Below, piece by piece: positions 17,690 to 25,628 of a stretch of DNA of 64,000 nt. The translations under genes and the position numbers were made by a program. Where the stretch lies: positions 62,001 to 126,000 of the forward strand of contig CAKSNH010000002.1 of assembly GCA_934476075.1 (NCBI GenBank), written 5' to 3'. Origin of the DNA: an uncultured Clostridia bacterium (GTDB lineage: Bacteria; Bacillota; Clostridia; UBA1381). How positions within the stretch are numbered: position 1 is the first letter of the stretch; every line of letters begins with the position of its first letter. The notes beneath the pieces are model-generated. The model was not told where the DNA came from. It worked only from the letters and a program-made list of their open reading frames with translations, and ran no database searches.

Positions 17690-17935
17690 ATGATTGATAA
17701 AAATGATTGGCGTTTAACAAATCAAATGAAGTATTTATTTGAAAAGAAATTACTTCATACGCATTATACTCCTTTTAGAGAGGGGTGGGAACACGACCAC
17801 TGCGAATTTTGTTCAGAAACAATAGAACAATCCGCCGGCTTGGCATATTGTACAACTGATAAGTATCATTGGATATGTGAAGAATGTTTTAATGATTTTA
17901 AAGAAATATTTAAATGGACAGTGATTGAAGAATAA
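17690..17935 (+). CDS. Cys-rich small protein typical of immunity loci
   Basis: An 81-residue protein with a Cys/His pattern DHCEFCSETI, YCTTDKYHWICEECF and a Trp-rich start (DWRLTNQ). The two CxxC pairs (CEFC, CEEC) suggest a zinc ribbon. Similar short proteins with a YHWIC..CF..DF..F.W tail recur in toxin-immunity regions of Clostridia. It lies between the two mosaic copies. Specific function unknown. Confidence 0.55.
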   Translation: MIDKNDWRLTNQMKYLFEKKLLHTHYTPFREGWEHDHCEFCSETIEQSAGLAYCTTDKYHWICEECFNDFKEIFKWTVIEE

Positions 17936-18023
17936 AGCCAATCACTTATATTTGGATATTTTGGGTAATAGAGCTGTAAAAAGGCACTTAAAAAATTGCA
18001 TTACGAATAAGGAGAGATAAAAT

Positions 18024-18287
18024 ATGCAAGAATATGACAACAATTTTTTTGATGAGAGAGATTTAATTGAAGCATTAAACAGAGGCTGTGAAGTAGAATT
18101 TTTATATGATAACAAAAAATATTCTATAACACATTTAGAGGATAAGAAAATAATTATTGGTGAGTTCTATAATTTGGATAGCGTAAAAATATATACCGAC
18201 CCTCAAAAAGCAATGGAGTATGAATTTGGAGATAAAAAGCTTAGGGACATTATTTCCGATATGAAAGTTATTGACAGGTCTTTTTGA
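18024..18287 (+). CDS. Immunity-like protein, mosaic copy 2
   Basis: An 87-residue paralogue of the gene at 16729. The first 37 residues and the last 27 match it residue for residue, while the middle (THLEDKKIIIGEFYNLDSVK) is unrelated. Bases upstream of the ATG (GGAGAGATAAAAT) are also identical, and the 3' end again runs into a dispersed repeat. The whole cassette has therefore been duplicated and its core exchanged. It has no preceding toxin tail. Confidence 0.6.
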   Translation: MQEYDNNFFDERDLIEALNRGCEVEFLYDNKKYSITHLEDKKIIIGEFYNLDSVKIYTDPQKAMEYEFGDKKLRDIISDMKVIDRSF

Positions 18288-18332
18288 TTTTTCGTCATTG
18301 CGATTTACGCAATTTCCTGCAAATTAAAAAAT
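18281..18332 (+). repeat. Dispersed palindromic repeat, copy C
   Basis: Same organisation as copy B: TTTTTGATTTTTCGTCATTG, CGATTTACGCAATTTCCTGC, AAATTAAAAA. The stop codon of immunity-like copy 2 lies inside its first bases. Confidence 0.85.
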
Positions 18333-18356
18333 ATTATTGTGTGTTACACAATCGCT

Positions 18357-18387
18357 AAAAAAGCCGAGGAATTTCACCCTCGGCTTT
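18357..18387 (-). terminator. Terminator of the metal-binding protein gene
   Basis: AAAGCCGAGG pairs with CCTCGGCTTT; on the minus strand the hairpin is followed by a run of T (18357-18362). Confidence 0.8.
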
Positions 18388-18418
18388 CTTGCGGACTTTT
18401 TAAACAGCACCTTAATTC

Positions 18419-18670
18419 TTATCCGAAAAACAAAAATTTCTTTTTCTTGTACGGTTCTTCTTCAACAGATAATACCTTGTAGCCTGTTTCGGCGATTGAA
18501 CTTTCAAGCTTTTCCTTGTCTATTGAATTTTCGGAGATGATTTCTGTAAGTCCCTTGCTGTGTGAGGACGAAACCTTTTTTATATCGAAATTGTTTCGTA
18601 TAACATCATTAACATGGCTTTCGCACATACCGCACATCATACCGTCAATTTTAACTGTTGTTTTTAACAT
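18419..18670 (-). CDS. Heavy-metal-associated (HMA) domain protein, CopZ-like copper chaperone
   Basis: An 83-residue cytosolic protein with one ferredoxin-like HMA fold. It starts TTVKIDGMMCGMCESHV, in which the CGMC motif binds Cu(I) or a similar soft metal. The C-terminal 15 residues are a Lys/Phe-rich tail (PYKKKKFLFFG). The expected partner, a P-type copper ATPase, is not adjacent. The promoter holds a G-rich CsoR-like operator, which supports a copper role. Confidence 0.8.
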   Translation of the reverse strand: MLKTTVKIDGMMCGMCESHVNDVIRNNFDIKKVSSSHSKGLTEIISENSIDKEKLESSIAETGYKVLSVEEEPYKKKKFLFFG

Positions 18671-18705
18671 ATATCTTTCCTCGCTTTCTATATGAATACA
18701 CTGAT

Positions 18706-18734
18706 ATTATATACCCCCCACCCGTATATGTCAA
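18706..18734 (-). promoter_or_regulatory. HMA gene promoter with CsoR-like operator in the spacer
   Basis: On the minus strand, TTGACA (18729-18734), 17-base spacer, TATAAT (18706-18711). The spacer contains TACGGGTGGGGGGTA (18712-18726), which resembles the TACCCTACGGGGGTA operator of copper-sensing CsoR in Bacillus. A repressor bound there would block RNA polymerase directly. No csoR gene is present in the window. Confidence 0.6.
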
Positions 18735-18818
18735 GCCAATATAATATGGATTTTCCGCATATTTTTTTGCTCGATTGTCCGTAATTGTCATTTATACAAT
18801 GTTATTGTCAATTCACCC

Positions 18819-18847
18819 TTGACAAATTTATATTTTCTGTTTAAACT
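18819..18847 (+). promoter_or_regulatory. Sigma-A promoter of glyS
   Basis: TTGACA at 18819-18824, 17-base spacer, TAAACT at 18842-18847. The transcript leader is only about 70 bases, too short for a T-box riboswitch. Confidence 0.6.
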
Positions 18848-18924
18848 ATAATATAAGGAATATTGTATATTCGATTTTCTGCATATACAGTGTGCAAAAT
18901 ATATTTATGAAAGGCTATGAAACG

Positions 18925-20316
18925 ATGAAAAATACTGAAAAGACAATGGACAAAATAGTCGCTCTTTGCAAAGGACGCGGTTATATATTTGCGGGCAGTG
19001 AGATATACGGCGGTTTGGCTAATACTTGGGATTACGGTCCTCTTGGTGTTGAGTTCAAAAATAACGTAAAAAAAGCTTGGTGGAAGAAATTTATTCAGGA
19101 ATCACAATATAATGTAGGTATTGACTGTGCTATACTGATGAATCCGGAAGTATGGGTTGCATCGGGTCACGTTGGCGGTTTTTCAGACCCGCTTATGGAC
19201 TGTAAGGAATGTAAGGCACGTCATCGTGCAGACAAGCTGATTGAAGATTACGCTTTCAGCAAGGGCGAGAGTATCGTTGTTGACGGTTGGAGCAAAGAAA
19301 AAATGCTTGAATATATCAAGGAAAACAATATAGTTTGCCCTGAATGCGGAAAACAAAACTTTACGGATATTCGTGAATTTAATTTGATGTTTAAGACATT
19401 CCAAGGTGTTACGGAGGATTCTAAGGCACAAATCTATCTTCGTCCCGAAACTGCACAGGGTATTTTCGTAAACTTTAAAAATGTACAGCGTTCAAGCCGT
19501 AAAAAAGTGCCTTTCGGTATAGGTCAAATCGGTAAATCGTTCAGAAATGAAATTACTCCGGGTAACTTCACATTCCGTACCCGTGAATTCGAGCAGATGG
19601 AACTTGAATTCTTCTGTAAGCCGGGTACAGACCTTGAATGGCACGCATACTGGAAAAAGCAATGTATGGATTGGCTGTTGGCTTTGGGTATCAAGGAAGA
19701 AAATGTGCGTTTCCGTGACCATTCTCCTGAGGAATTGGCATTCTACTCAAATGCAACGGCGGATATTGAGTTCGTGTTCCCGTTCGGCTGGGGTGAACTA
19801 TGGGGTATCGCCGACAGAACAGACTACGATTTGAAACAGCATCAAGACCATTCGGGCGAAAAGATGGAATATGTAGACCCTGTTTCAAATGAGAAATACG
19901 TTCCGTATTGTATTGAGCCGTCGCTTGGTGCGGACAGAGTTGCTTTGGCATTCCTTATTGAGGCATATGACGAGGAGGAGCTTGAAGGCGGCGACAGCAG
20001 AGTTGTATTGCATCTTCACCCTGCACTTGCTCCTGTTAAGGCTGCGGTATTGCCTTTGTCTAAGAAATTGAGCGATAAAGCAAGCGAAGTTTATGCGATG
20101 CTTTCAAAGAAATATAATTGTGAATTTGACGAAGCGGGTTCAATCGGTAAGAGATACCGCCGTCAGGACGAAATCGGTACACCGTTCTGTATCACATACG
20201 ATTTTGAATCGGAAGAGGATAATTCGGTTACGGTACGTTTCCGTGACAGTATGGAACAGGAAAGAGTTAAGATTGATGAACTTGATAAGTTTATCGAAAG
20301 CAGACTTGATTTTTAA
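18925..20316 (+). CDS. glyS: Glycyl-tRNA synthetase, dimeric class II type
   Basis: Charges tRNA-Gly. The N-terminus (KIVALCKGRGYIFAGSEIYG) is the family signature. Class II motif 2 is seen in FRNEITP and the FRTREFEQME region, and motif 3 in EPSLGADRVALAFL. A CKEC..CPEC Cys set lies in the insertion. The C-terminal anticodon-binding domain ends at residue 463, the usual length. ATG at 18925 is preceded by AAAGG at proper spacing; upstream in-frame starts at 18892 and 18907 lack one. Single gene with a 15-bp palindrome after the stop. Confidence 0.95.
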   Translation: MKNTEKTMDKIVALCKGRGYIFAGSEIYGGLANTWDYGPLGVEFKNNVKKAWWKKFIQESQYNVGIDCAILMNPEVWVASGHVGGFSDPLMDCKECKARHRADKLIEDYAFSKGESIVVDGWSKEKMLEYIKENNIVCPECGKQNFTDIREFNLMFKTFQGVTEDSKAQIYLRPETAQGIFVNFKNVQRSSRKKVPFGIGQIGKSFRNEITPGNFTFRTREFEQMELEFFCKPGTDLEWHAYWKKQCMDWLLALGIKEENVRFRDHSPEELAFYSNATADIEFVFPFGWGELWGIADRTDYDLKQHQDHSGEKMEYVDPVSNEKYVPYCIEPSLGADRVALAFLIEAYDEEELEGGDSRVVLHLHPALAPVKAAVLPLSKKLSDKASEVYAMLSKKYNCEFDEAGSIGKRYRRQDEIGTPFCITYDFESEEDNSVTVRFRDSMEQERVKIDELDKFIESRLDF

Positions 20317-20331
20317 TTGAAGCTTAAAATT

Positions 20332-20369
20332 ATAATATGCACTTGCGTTTGCGGGCAAGTGCATATTAT
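20332..20369. terminator. Perfect palindromic hairpin after glyS, probable weak terminator
   Basis: A 15-bp stem, ATAATATGCACTTGC with its complement (20332-20346 and 20355-20369), with an 8-base loop. There is no proper U-run after it, so it may stabilise the mRNA end and terminate only weakly. Confidence 0.6.
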
Positions 20370-20419
20370 ATAACGCATATATGCTTACAGAATAACTTTT
20401 GTGAGTGAGGAGAACTACC

Positions 20420-20845
20420 ATGAAAAAGTTTATAAATGAATTTAAAGAATTTATTTCACGAGGAAATGTCATAGATATGGCGGTAGGTATTGTAGTCGGC
20501 AATGCGTTTACCAAGATTATTAATTCGCTTGTTTCCGATATTATAATGCCGTTTATCGGTATTATTACGGGTAAGGTTAATTTGTCGATGCTGAAACTTG
20601 TGATAACTCCGGCAAGTGAAGGTGTGGACGAGCTTTCTGTTACATACGGTGCTTTTTTGCAGTCTATATTGGATTTTCTGATTATTGCATTTGCTATTTT
20701 CTGTACGATTAAAGTGATTAATTCTGTACGTTCAAAGCTTGAAAAGACAAAGAAAGAGGAGGAAGAAAAAGAGCCTCCGAAACCGACAGCCGAAGAAGTT
20801 TTGCTTACAGAAATTCGTGATTTGCTTAAACAAAATAATAAATAA
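20420..20845 (+). CDS. mscL: Large-conductance mechanosensitive channel MscL
   Basis: A membrane channel that opens under high membrane tension to release solutes. Of 141 residues, the N-terminal helix MKKFINEFKEFISRGNV leads into the pore-lining TM1 (IDMAVGIVVGNAFTKIINSLVSD). TM2 lies at about residues 70-95, and a charged helical C-terminus ends RDLLKQNNK. Length and layout are standard. ATG at 20420; an earlier in-frame start at 20405 leaves no room for the ribosome binding site GTGAGGAG. Confidence 0.94.
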   Translation: MKKFINEFKEFISRGNVIDMAVGIVVGNAFTKIINSLVSDIIMPFIGIITGKVNLSMLKLVITPASEGVDELSVTYGAFLQSILDFLIIAFAIFCTIKVINSVRSKLEKTKKEEEEKEPPKPTAEEVLLTEIRDLLKQNNK

Positions 20846-20869
20846 ATTATATTAGCAGGGTGAAAGTTT

Positions 20870-21082
20870 ATGAAATTCAAAAGTGATAAGCTTCGTGCAA
20901 TCAGAAAAAAACATCATATGACACAAAACGAACTTGCTGAAAAAATAGGCGTGAAACACAATACTATTTCTGATTACGAAACGGGATATTCCAAACCTAA
21001 TACGTTACGCTTGATAAGTATTGCAAATGTATTTAACGTGAGTATGGACTACTTTTTTGAGCCGAACGATAATGATAAATAA
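20870..21082 (+). CDS. Xre-family HTH transcriptional regulator
   Basis: A 70-residue protein consisting almost entirely of one HTH_3 domain: RAIRKKHHMTQNELAEKIGVKHNTISDYETGYSKPN. The helix-turn-helix is at about residues 17-38, and the tail ends FNVSMDYFFEP. No sensor or metal domain. It sits between mscL and sbcD on the same strand, 24 bases after mscL. Target unknown; autoregulation is common in such proteins. Confidence 0.88.
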   Translation: MKFKSDKLRAIRKKHHMTQNELAEKIGVKHNTISDYETGYSKPNTLRLISIANVFNVSMDYFFEPNDNDK

Positions 21083-21133
21083 CATATTACAGTGTATGTG
21101 GTTGCATATGCTGTATTTTTTTAGGAGGCAGAT

Positions 21134-22255
21134 ATGAAATTTATGCACATATCCGATTTGCATATCGGGAAAAGGGTAAACGATTTTTCAATGCTTGAAG
21201 AACAAAAATATATTTTGGACGAGATACTGAAAATTGCAGAAACGGTTGACGGGGTGCTGATTGCCGGAGATGTATATGATAAGAGTATTCCGCCGACAGA
21301 TGCGGTGGATTTGTTTGATGAATTTCTGACAAATATATCAAGCATGGAGATACCCGTATTCATTATAAGCGGAAACCATGACAGTCCCGAACGTTTGAAT
21401 TTCGGCAGCAGAATATTTAAAAGACAGAATGTGCATATTGCAGGCGAATATAACGGTACGGTTATGAAAATACCGTGTCATGATGAATTTGGTACGGTTA
21501 ATGTGTTTTTGCTGCCGTATGTGAAACCTGTAATTGTAAATCACATATTGGATATTGAAACAAGGTCATATGATGAATGTGTGAGAGCGGTTATAGACAC
21601 TTGCGATATTAATACTGACGAACGCAATATATTGGTCGCACATCAGTTTGTTACCGCAGGCGGACAAGCACCCGAAACATCGGAGTCGGAAACAAAATCG
21701 CTCGGCGGTTTGGACAATGTGGATTATACCGCATTTGATAAATTTGATTATGCTGCGTTGGGACATATACACGGCCCGCAGAGGATTGGCAGAGATACTG
21801 TGCGTTACAGCGGTTCGCCGCTTAAATATTCTTTTTCGGAGTGCCGGCAGAAGAAGTCTGTTACAATAGTGAATGTAGGGGAGAGCGAGGTTACTTATGA
21901 GCTTGTACCGCTTATTCCTAAACGGGATATGGAAATTATCGAGTGTAAATTGAGTGATTTGGCGTCGCAAAAAGCGGATAAGGACAGTTATGTTCATGTT
22001 ACGCTGACCGATGAGGAGGAATTGGCTGACGCAATTTCAAAGGTGCGTGCGGTGTACCCGAATGTTATGCTGCTTGATATAAAGAACAGCCGTACTGCCG
22101 AAGGTCAAAGCAATTACAGTATTTCGAGTGAGGATATAAAGCAAAAATCAATATCGGAACTGTTTTCCGATTTTTATCAAAAGCAAAATAACAGTAAGCT
22201 TAATGAAAATCAGATTAGTATTATTGAGAATGTTATTAAGGAAATATCGGAATAA
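21134..22255 (+). CDS. sbcD: Exonuclease SbcCD subunit D
   Basis: The nuclease subunit of the SbcCD (Mre11-Rad50-like) complex, which cleaves DNA hairpins and processes ends. The calcineurin-like phosphoesterase motifs are present: HISDLHIGK (residues 4-12), GDVYD, GNHDSPER and GHIHGPQ. The protein has 373 residues, with the SbcD C-terminal domain after about 270. RBS AGGAGG. The usual partner sbcC (an ATPase of about 1,000 residues) is not downstream: a terminator follows at once and the next gene is on the other strand. Confidence 0.92.
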   Translation: MKFMHISDLHIGKRVNDFSMLEEQKYILDEILKIAETVDGVLIAGDVYDKSIPPTDAVDLFDEFLTNISSMEIPVFIISGNHDSPERLNFGSRIFKRQNVHIAGEYNGTVMKIPCHDEFGTVNVFLLPYVKPVIVNHILDIETRSYDECVRAVIDTCDINTDERNILVAHQFVTAGGQAPETSESETKSLGGLDNVDYTAFDKFDYAALGHIHGPQRIGRDTVRYSGSPLKYSFSECRQKKSVTIVNVGESEVTYELVPLIPKRDMEIIECKLSDLASQKADKDSYVHVTLTDEEELADAISKVRAVYPNVMLLDIKNSRTAEGQSNYSISSEDIKQKSISELFSDFYQKQNNSKLNENQISIIENVIKEISE

Positions 22256-22290
22256 AAAATCTCCCTGTTTTGGTACAGGGAGATTTTTTT
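22254..22290. terminator. Bidirectional terminator between sbcD and the SLH gene
   Basis: AATCTCCCTGT pairs with ACAGGGAGATT around a TTGG-type loop, with an A-run before and seven T after. It ends both converging transcripts. Confidence 0.88.
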
Positions 22291-22316
22291 GAGGGGAGAA
22301 ATCTATATAAAAGCCA

Positions 22317-23243
22317 TCATTCGGTAACTGTCTGACTGCCGGTGCTTAAATCTGACGGTCCGCCGTTTGGAATTTCGGGCATATCGGCAGGCTTTTCGCC
22401 CTGCGGCATATTTGCATTATTCGGATTTTGTCCCATAGGCGGTTGGCTGCCGTTTGGAGCGGACTGACCGTTCATATTTGAAATATTATAAAATACAACC
22501 GCCATTTCGGCTCTTGTCATTGTGTTTGCAGGGTTGAAATTGCCGTCACTGCCTTGGATAATTCCTTTTTTGCTCAATGTGGCAACCGCCTCTTTTGCAT
22601 AGTCGGCGATTGACGCACTGTCGGCATACTGCGAAACATCGGTTGTAATGTCCTCGTCTTTAATATCACCGTTTGCTTTTAGGGCATTGTAAATCATGTA
22701 CATTGCGTCTTGTCTTGTGATAGCGTCCTCCGGAGAGAATGTGTCGGTTTCGAGGAAGATACCGCTTGCTTTGGCTTTTGCGATAGCCTCATAATAATAC
22801 TTGTCTGTGCTTACGTCACTGAAACAGTCCGAAATGTCGGCTGTGAAATTGCATTTTCTATGTAACATTAACACAAAATCACCACGTTTTATGGTAGCGG
22901 CAGGGGAGTATTCACCGTCTGATGTACCGTTTACAATATTGTTTTCATATAAATAATCTATCTGTGCCGCCGCCCATGAATAGTTTGAATCAACGTCTGT
23001 AAAATAGTCTGATTTTTCCTTGTTTTGCATACCGCCTTGACTGTCCGGCGGCATTTTCATATCAGAACCGTCGGGAGGAGTCATACCGTTCGGGGGTTCT
23101 ACACCGTCAGGAGGTGTCATTGGCTCGGTCACAGATGTATCAGCTGTTGTTTCGGTTGTATCAGCAAATGTAGGTAATGCGAATGTGGTGAATACCAGAT
23201 TTAGTGCTGCGATTAGTGCTATAATTTTTTTTGATTTGTTCAT
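22317..23243 (-). CDS. S-layer homology (SLH) domain surface protein
   Basis: Encodes 308 residues. A signal peptide (MNKSKKIIALIAALNLVF..LPTFA) is followed by a low-complexity linker rich in Pro, Gly, Met and Asp (PPDG, PPNGM, PPDGSDMKMPPD). Three SLH modules come next, each with an F-x-DV or related start and a TR/KRGDF or TRAEMAV end, then a second PMG/NPNN-rich tail. SLH modules bind pyruvylated wall polymers. No catalytic domain is present, so it may be a structural or scaffold protein. ATG chosen at 23243 after AAAGGAT. Confidence 0.85.
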   Translation of the reverse strand: MNKSKKIIALIAALNLVFTTFALPTFADTTETTADTSVTEPMTPPDGVEPPNGMTPPDGSDMKMPPDSQGGMQNKEKSDYFTDVDSNYSWAAAQIDYLYENNIVNGTSDGEYSPAATIKRGDFVLMLHRKCNFTADISDCFSDVSTDKYYYEAIAKAKASGIFLETDTFSPEDAITRQDAMYMIYNALKANGDIKDEDITTDVSQYADSASIADYAKEAVATLSKKGIIQGSDGNFNPANTMTRAEMAVVFYNISNMNGQSAPNGSQPPMGQNPNNANMPQGEKPADMPEIPNGGPSDLSTGSQTVTE

Positions 23244-23461
23244 GATTTTACAATCCTTTCTTTTCATATAAATATATTTTATGGGAAACATACATGAATA
23301 TTTTTGTATGCTTATCTTTGCTACAACTACATAATACATCACCTATGTGACTAAAATGTGTTTTTGGTATGATTTCTCTGTATTAATTTACCTCATTAAA
23401 CGAATATTCCATACAGTTTGTACATATTAATTAAATAACATTATCAGCAAGGGGTTTCAAA

Positions 23462-23683
23462 ATGACATTGAATGATTTAAAATCGGGTGAAAAAGGAGTA
23501 ATTACATTTATTTCATTGGACGAAAAAACAACACAGCGTCTGACGGATATGGGCGTAACAAGCGGAGTAGAAGTCAAAGTCCTCCGCAGAGCACCGCTCG
23601 GTGACCCTATCGAGATATTGGTGCGTGGATACAGGCTCAGCATACGAAAAAATACGGCTGTAAAAATTCAGATAAATAAATGA
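23462..23683 (+). CDS. feoA: Ferrous iron transport protein A (FeoA)
   Basis: A 73-residue SH3-like protein that supports FeoB. Motifs: LNDLKSGEKG, the GVTSGVEVKVLRRAPLGDPI core and RGYRLSIRKN. It is encoded 13 bases ahead of feoB, so the two are cotranscribed. No clear Fur- or DtxR-type operator was found upstream. Confidence 0.92.
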   Translation: MTLNDLKSGEKGVITFISLDEKTTQRLTDMGVTSGVEVKVLRRAPLGDPIEILVRGYRLSIRKNTAVKIQINK

Positions 23684-23696
23684 ACGGAGAAAGGTA

Positions 23697-25526
23697 ATGG
23701 ATAATAAACAAGAACTAAAAATTGCACTTGTCGGCAACCCAAATTGCGGGAAAACAACATTGTTTAATGATTTAACCGACAGTCACTATGAAGTAGGCAA
23801 TCGGTCGGGCGTCACCGTTGAAAGAAAAGAAGGTATATGCCGATATTCGCACCAAAACAGTATTCGTATTGTTGATTTGCCCGGAATATATTCACTCTCG
23901 CCCAATTCGGCAGAGGAGGTAATCACACGACGCTACATAACAAACGAAAAACCCGATTTAATACTAAACATAGTAGACGCTACCAATTTAGAACGCAATT
24001 TATATCTTACCACACAGCTTGCTCAAACGAAAACACCTATGCTTATAGCCTTAAATATGATAGACGCACTTAAAAAAAACGGCATGAAAATAGATACTGC
24101 CAAACTTGAAAAAGAACTGGGAATATGTGTAGTGCCCATCTCGGCAAGTAAGAGTATTGGCATACAAGATATGGTCATAAAAGCAATAAATGTGGCAAAT
24201 GAGCCGTACAGACAACATCATATGGATTTTAATGATGCGGAAATGTCGGCTCAAAAACGTTATCGGTTTATCGAAAAAGCGGTGAAGTCGGCAAGTGAGA
24301 AAATCGGCAAAAACAAACAGGATATACTCACCGAACGAATAGACAAATTAATGCTGCACCCCGTATTTGCAATACCGATATTTTTGCTTATCATTTTTAT
24401 GATATTTCAAATTACGTTCGGCACGATAGGAAATTTTCTGTCGGATATAGCGGACAATATTGTAAATGTGCAAATTGCCGATTTTATATCAAATGTTTTG
24501 TGCATATTAAACGTAAATACATTTTTAAAAAGTCTTGTTATAGACGGTATACTTTCCGGTATCGGCGGAGTGATTGCGTTTTTTCCGCAGATAATGTTGT
24601 TGTTTTTGTTTCTGTCATTTTTAGAGGACAGCGGTTACATGGCACGTACGGCATTTATTATGGATAAATTATTTGTACATCTCGGTCTTTCGGGAAAATC
24701 GTTTGTACCTTTGATTATGGGCTTTGGCTGTACCGTTCCGGCGGTAATGTCCGCAAGAACGCTCGAAAACGAACATAATCGGCGGCTGACAATATTATTG
24801 ACGCCGTTTATGTCATGCGGTGCAAAAATGCCCGTATATGCGGTCTTTGCGGCGGCATTATTTTCAGAAAATCAAGGTATTACAGTATTCAGCCTGTATT
24901 TGCTCGGAGTGGTTATGGCGGTGATTTCGGGAATTATTTTCAGCAAAACCGTATTAAAGGGCGATAATTCCGCATTTATACTCGAACTTCCTCCTTACCG
25001 TATGCCGACCTTAAAATCCACCTTTCATCATATGTATGAAAAAATAAAGGATTTTGCGGTAAGAGTGGGCACGGTACTGCTTATGGCGAGCATTGTAATA
25101 TGGTTTCTGCAAAATTTCAATTTCGGACTTCGCATGGTATCGGACAGCAGCGAAAGTATGATAGGCACGATAGGCAAGGTAATTGCACCGATATTTGTTC
25201 CGTGCGGATTTGGTGATTGGAAATCAGCGGTATCACTGCTTTCGGGATTTGCCGCAAAAGAGGCTGTAATATCCACAATGGGTATTTTGTACTCATCGGG
25301 CAATACCGCCGATTTAACATCAGTATTATCGGACGTGTTTACTCCTGTCAGCGGATACGCATTTTTGGTGTTCGTGCTTTTATATTCGCCTTGTGCGGCG
25401 GCTCTCGGTGCAATTAAAAACGAAATGAATTCGTGGAAATGGACAATATTTTCGGCTTGTTATCAAGTGTGTATTGCATGGGTAGTATCTATGCTGGTGT
25501 ATCGATTGGGCATGATTTTAATATAG
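23697..25526 (+). CDS. feoB: Ferrous iron transporter FeoB
   Basis: A GTP-gated membrane transporter for Fe(II). The N-terminal G domain has G1 GNPNCGKTT (residues 13-21), G3 DLPGIYSL and G4 NMID, with a helical GDI-like region to about 215. The membrane core of several helices includes the GFGCTVPAVMSAR gate motif. The protein has 609 residues, on the short side of the family (often 650-750), but it keeps both Gate motifs (GCTVPA; CGAKMPVY). ATG follows GGAGAAAGG. It ends before a dispersed repeat. Confidence 0.95.
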   Translation: MDNKQELKIALVGNPNCGKTTLFNDLTDSHYEVGNRSGVTVERKEGICRYSHQNSIRIVDLPGIYSLSPNSAEEVITRRYITNEKPDLILNIVDATNLERNLYLTTQLAQTKTPMLIALNMIDALKKNGMKIDTAKLEKELGICVVPISASKSIGIQDMVIKAINVANEPYRQHHMDFNDAEMSAQKRYRFIEKAVKSASEKIGKNKQDILTERIDKLMLHPVFAIPIFLLIIFMIFQITFGTIGNFLSDIADNIVNVQIADFISNVLCILNVNTFLKSLVIDGILSGIGGVIAFFPQIMLLFLFLSFLEDSGYMARTAFIMDKLFVHLGLSGKSFVPLIMGFGCTVPAVMSARTLENEHNRRLTILLTPFMSCGAKMPVYAVFAAALFSENQGITVFSLYLLGVVMAVISGIIFSKTVLKGDNSAFILELPPYRMPTLKSTFHHMYEKIKDFAVRVGTVLLMASIVIWFLQNFNFGLRMVSDSSESMIGTIGKVIAPIFVPCGFGDWKSAVSLLSGFAAKEAVISTMGILYSSGNTADLTSVLSDVFTPVSGYAFLVFVLLYSPCAAALGAIKNEMNSWKWTIFSACYQVCIAWVVSMLVYRLGMILI

Positions 25527-25535
25527 GGGGCGTAA

Positions 25536-25585
25536 GAATAAGTCAGCATTTTTGATTTTTCGCAATTTCCTACAAATTAAAAAAA
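25536..25585 (+). repeat. Dispersed palindromic repeat, copy D (internally deleted)
   Basis: GAATAAGTCAGC, TTTTTGATTTTTCG, CAATTTCCTACAAATTAAAA. The palindrome arm TCATTGCGTTTTACG present in other copies is cleanly missing, which leaves a shorter unit. Confidence 0.8.
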
Positions 25586-25612
25586 CAGACAAACCCAAAA
25601 GGATTTGTCTGT
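25579..25612 (-). terminator. Terminator of the nfnAB operon
   Basis: ACAGACAAA pairs with the matching arm in GGATTTGTCTGT; the minus strand ends in a run of seven T. It overlaps the edge of repeat copy D. Confidence 0.8.
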
Positions 25613-25628
25613 TCATAAAATATATTAA

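Noticed and set aside
18671..18924. T-box or glycine riboswitch upstream of glyS
   Set aside because: The predicted leader is about 70 bases and has neither the T-box sequence nor a specifier stem.
23344..23461. Fur or DtxR-type operator before feoA
   Set aside because: A+T-rich spacer with no convincing dyad matching either regulator.
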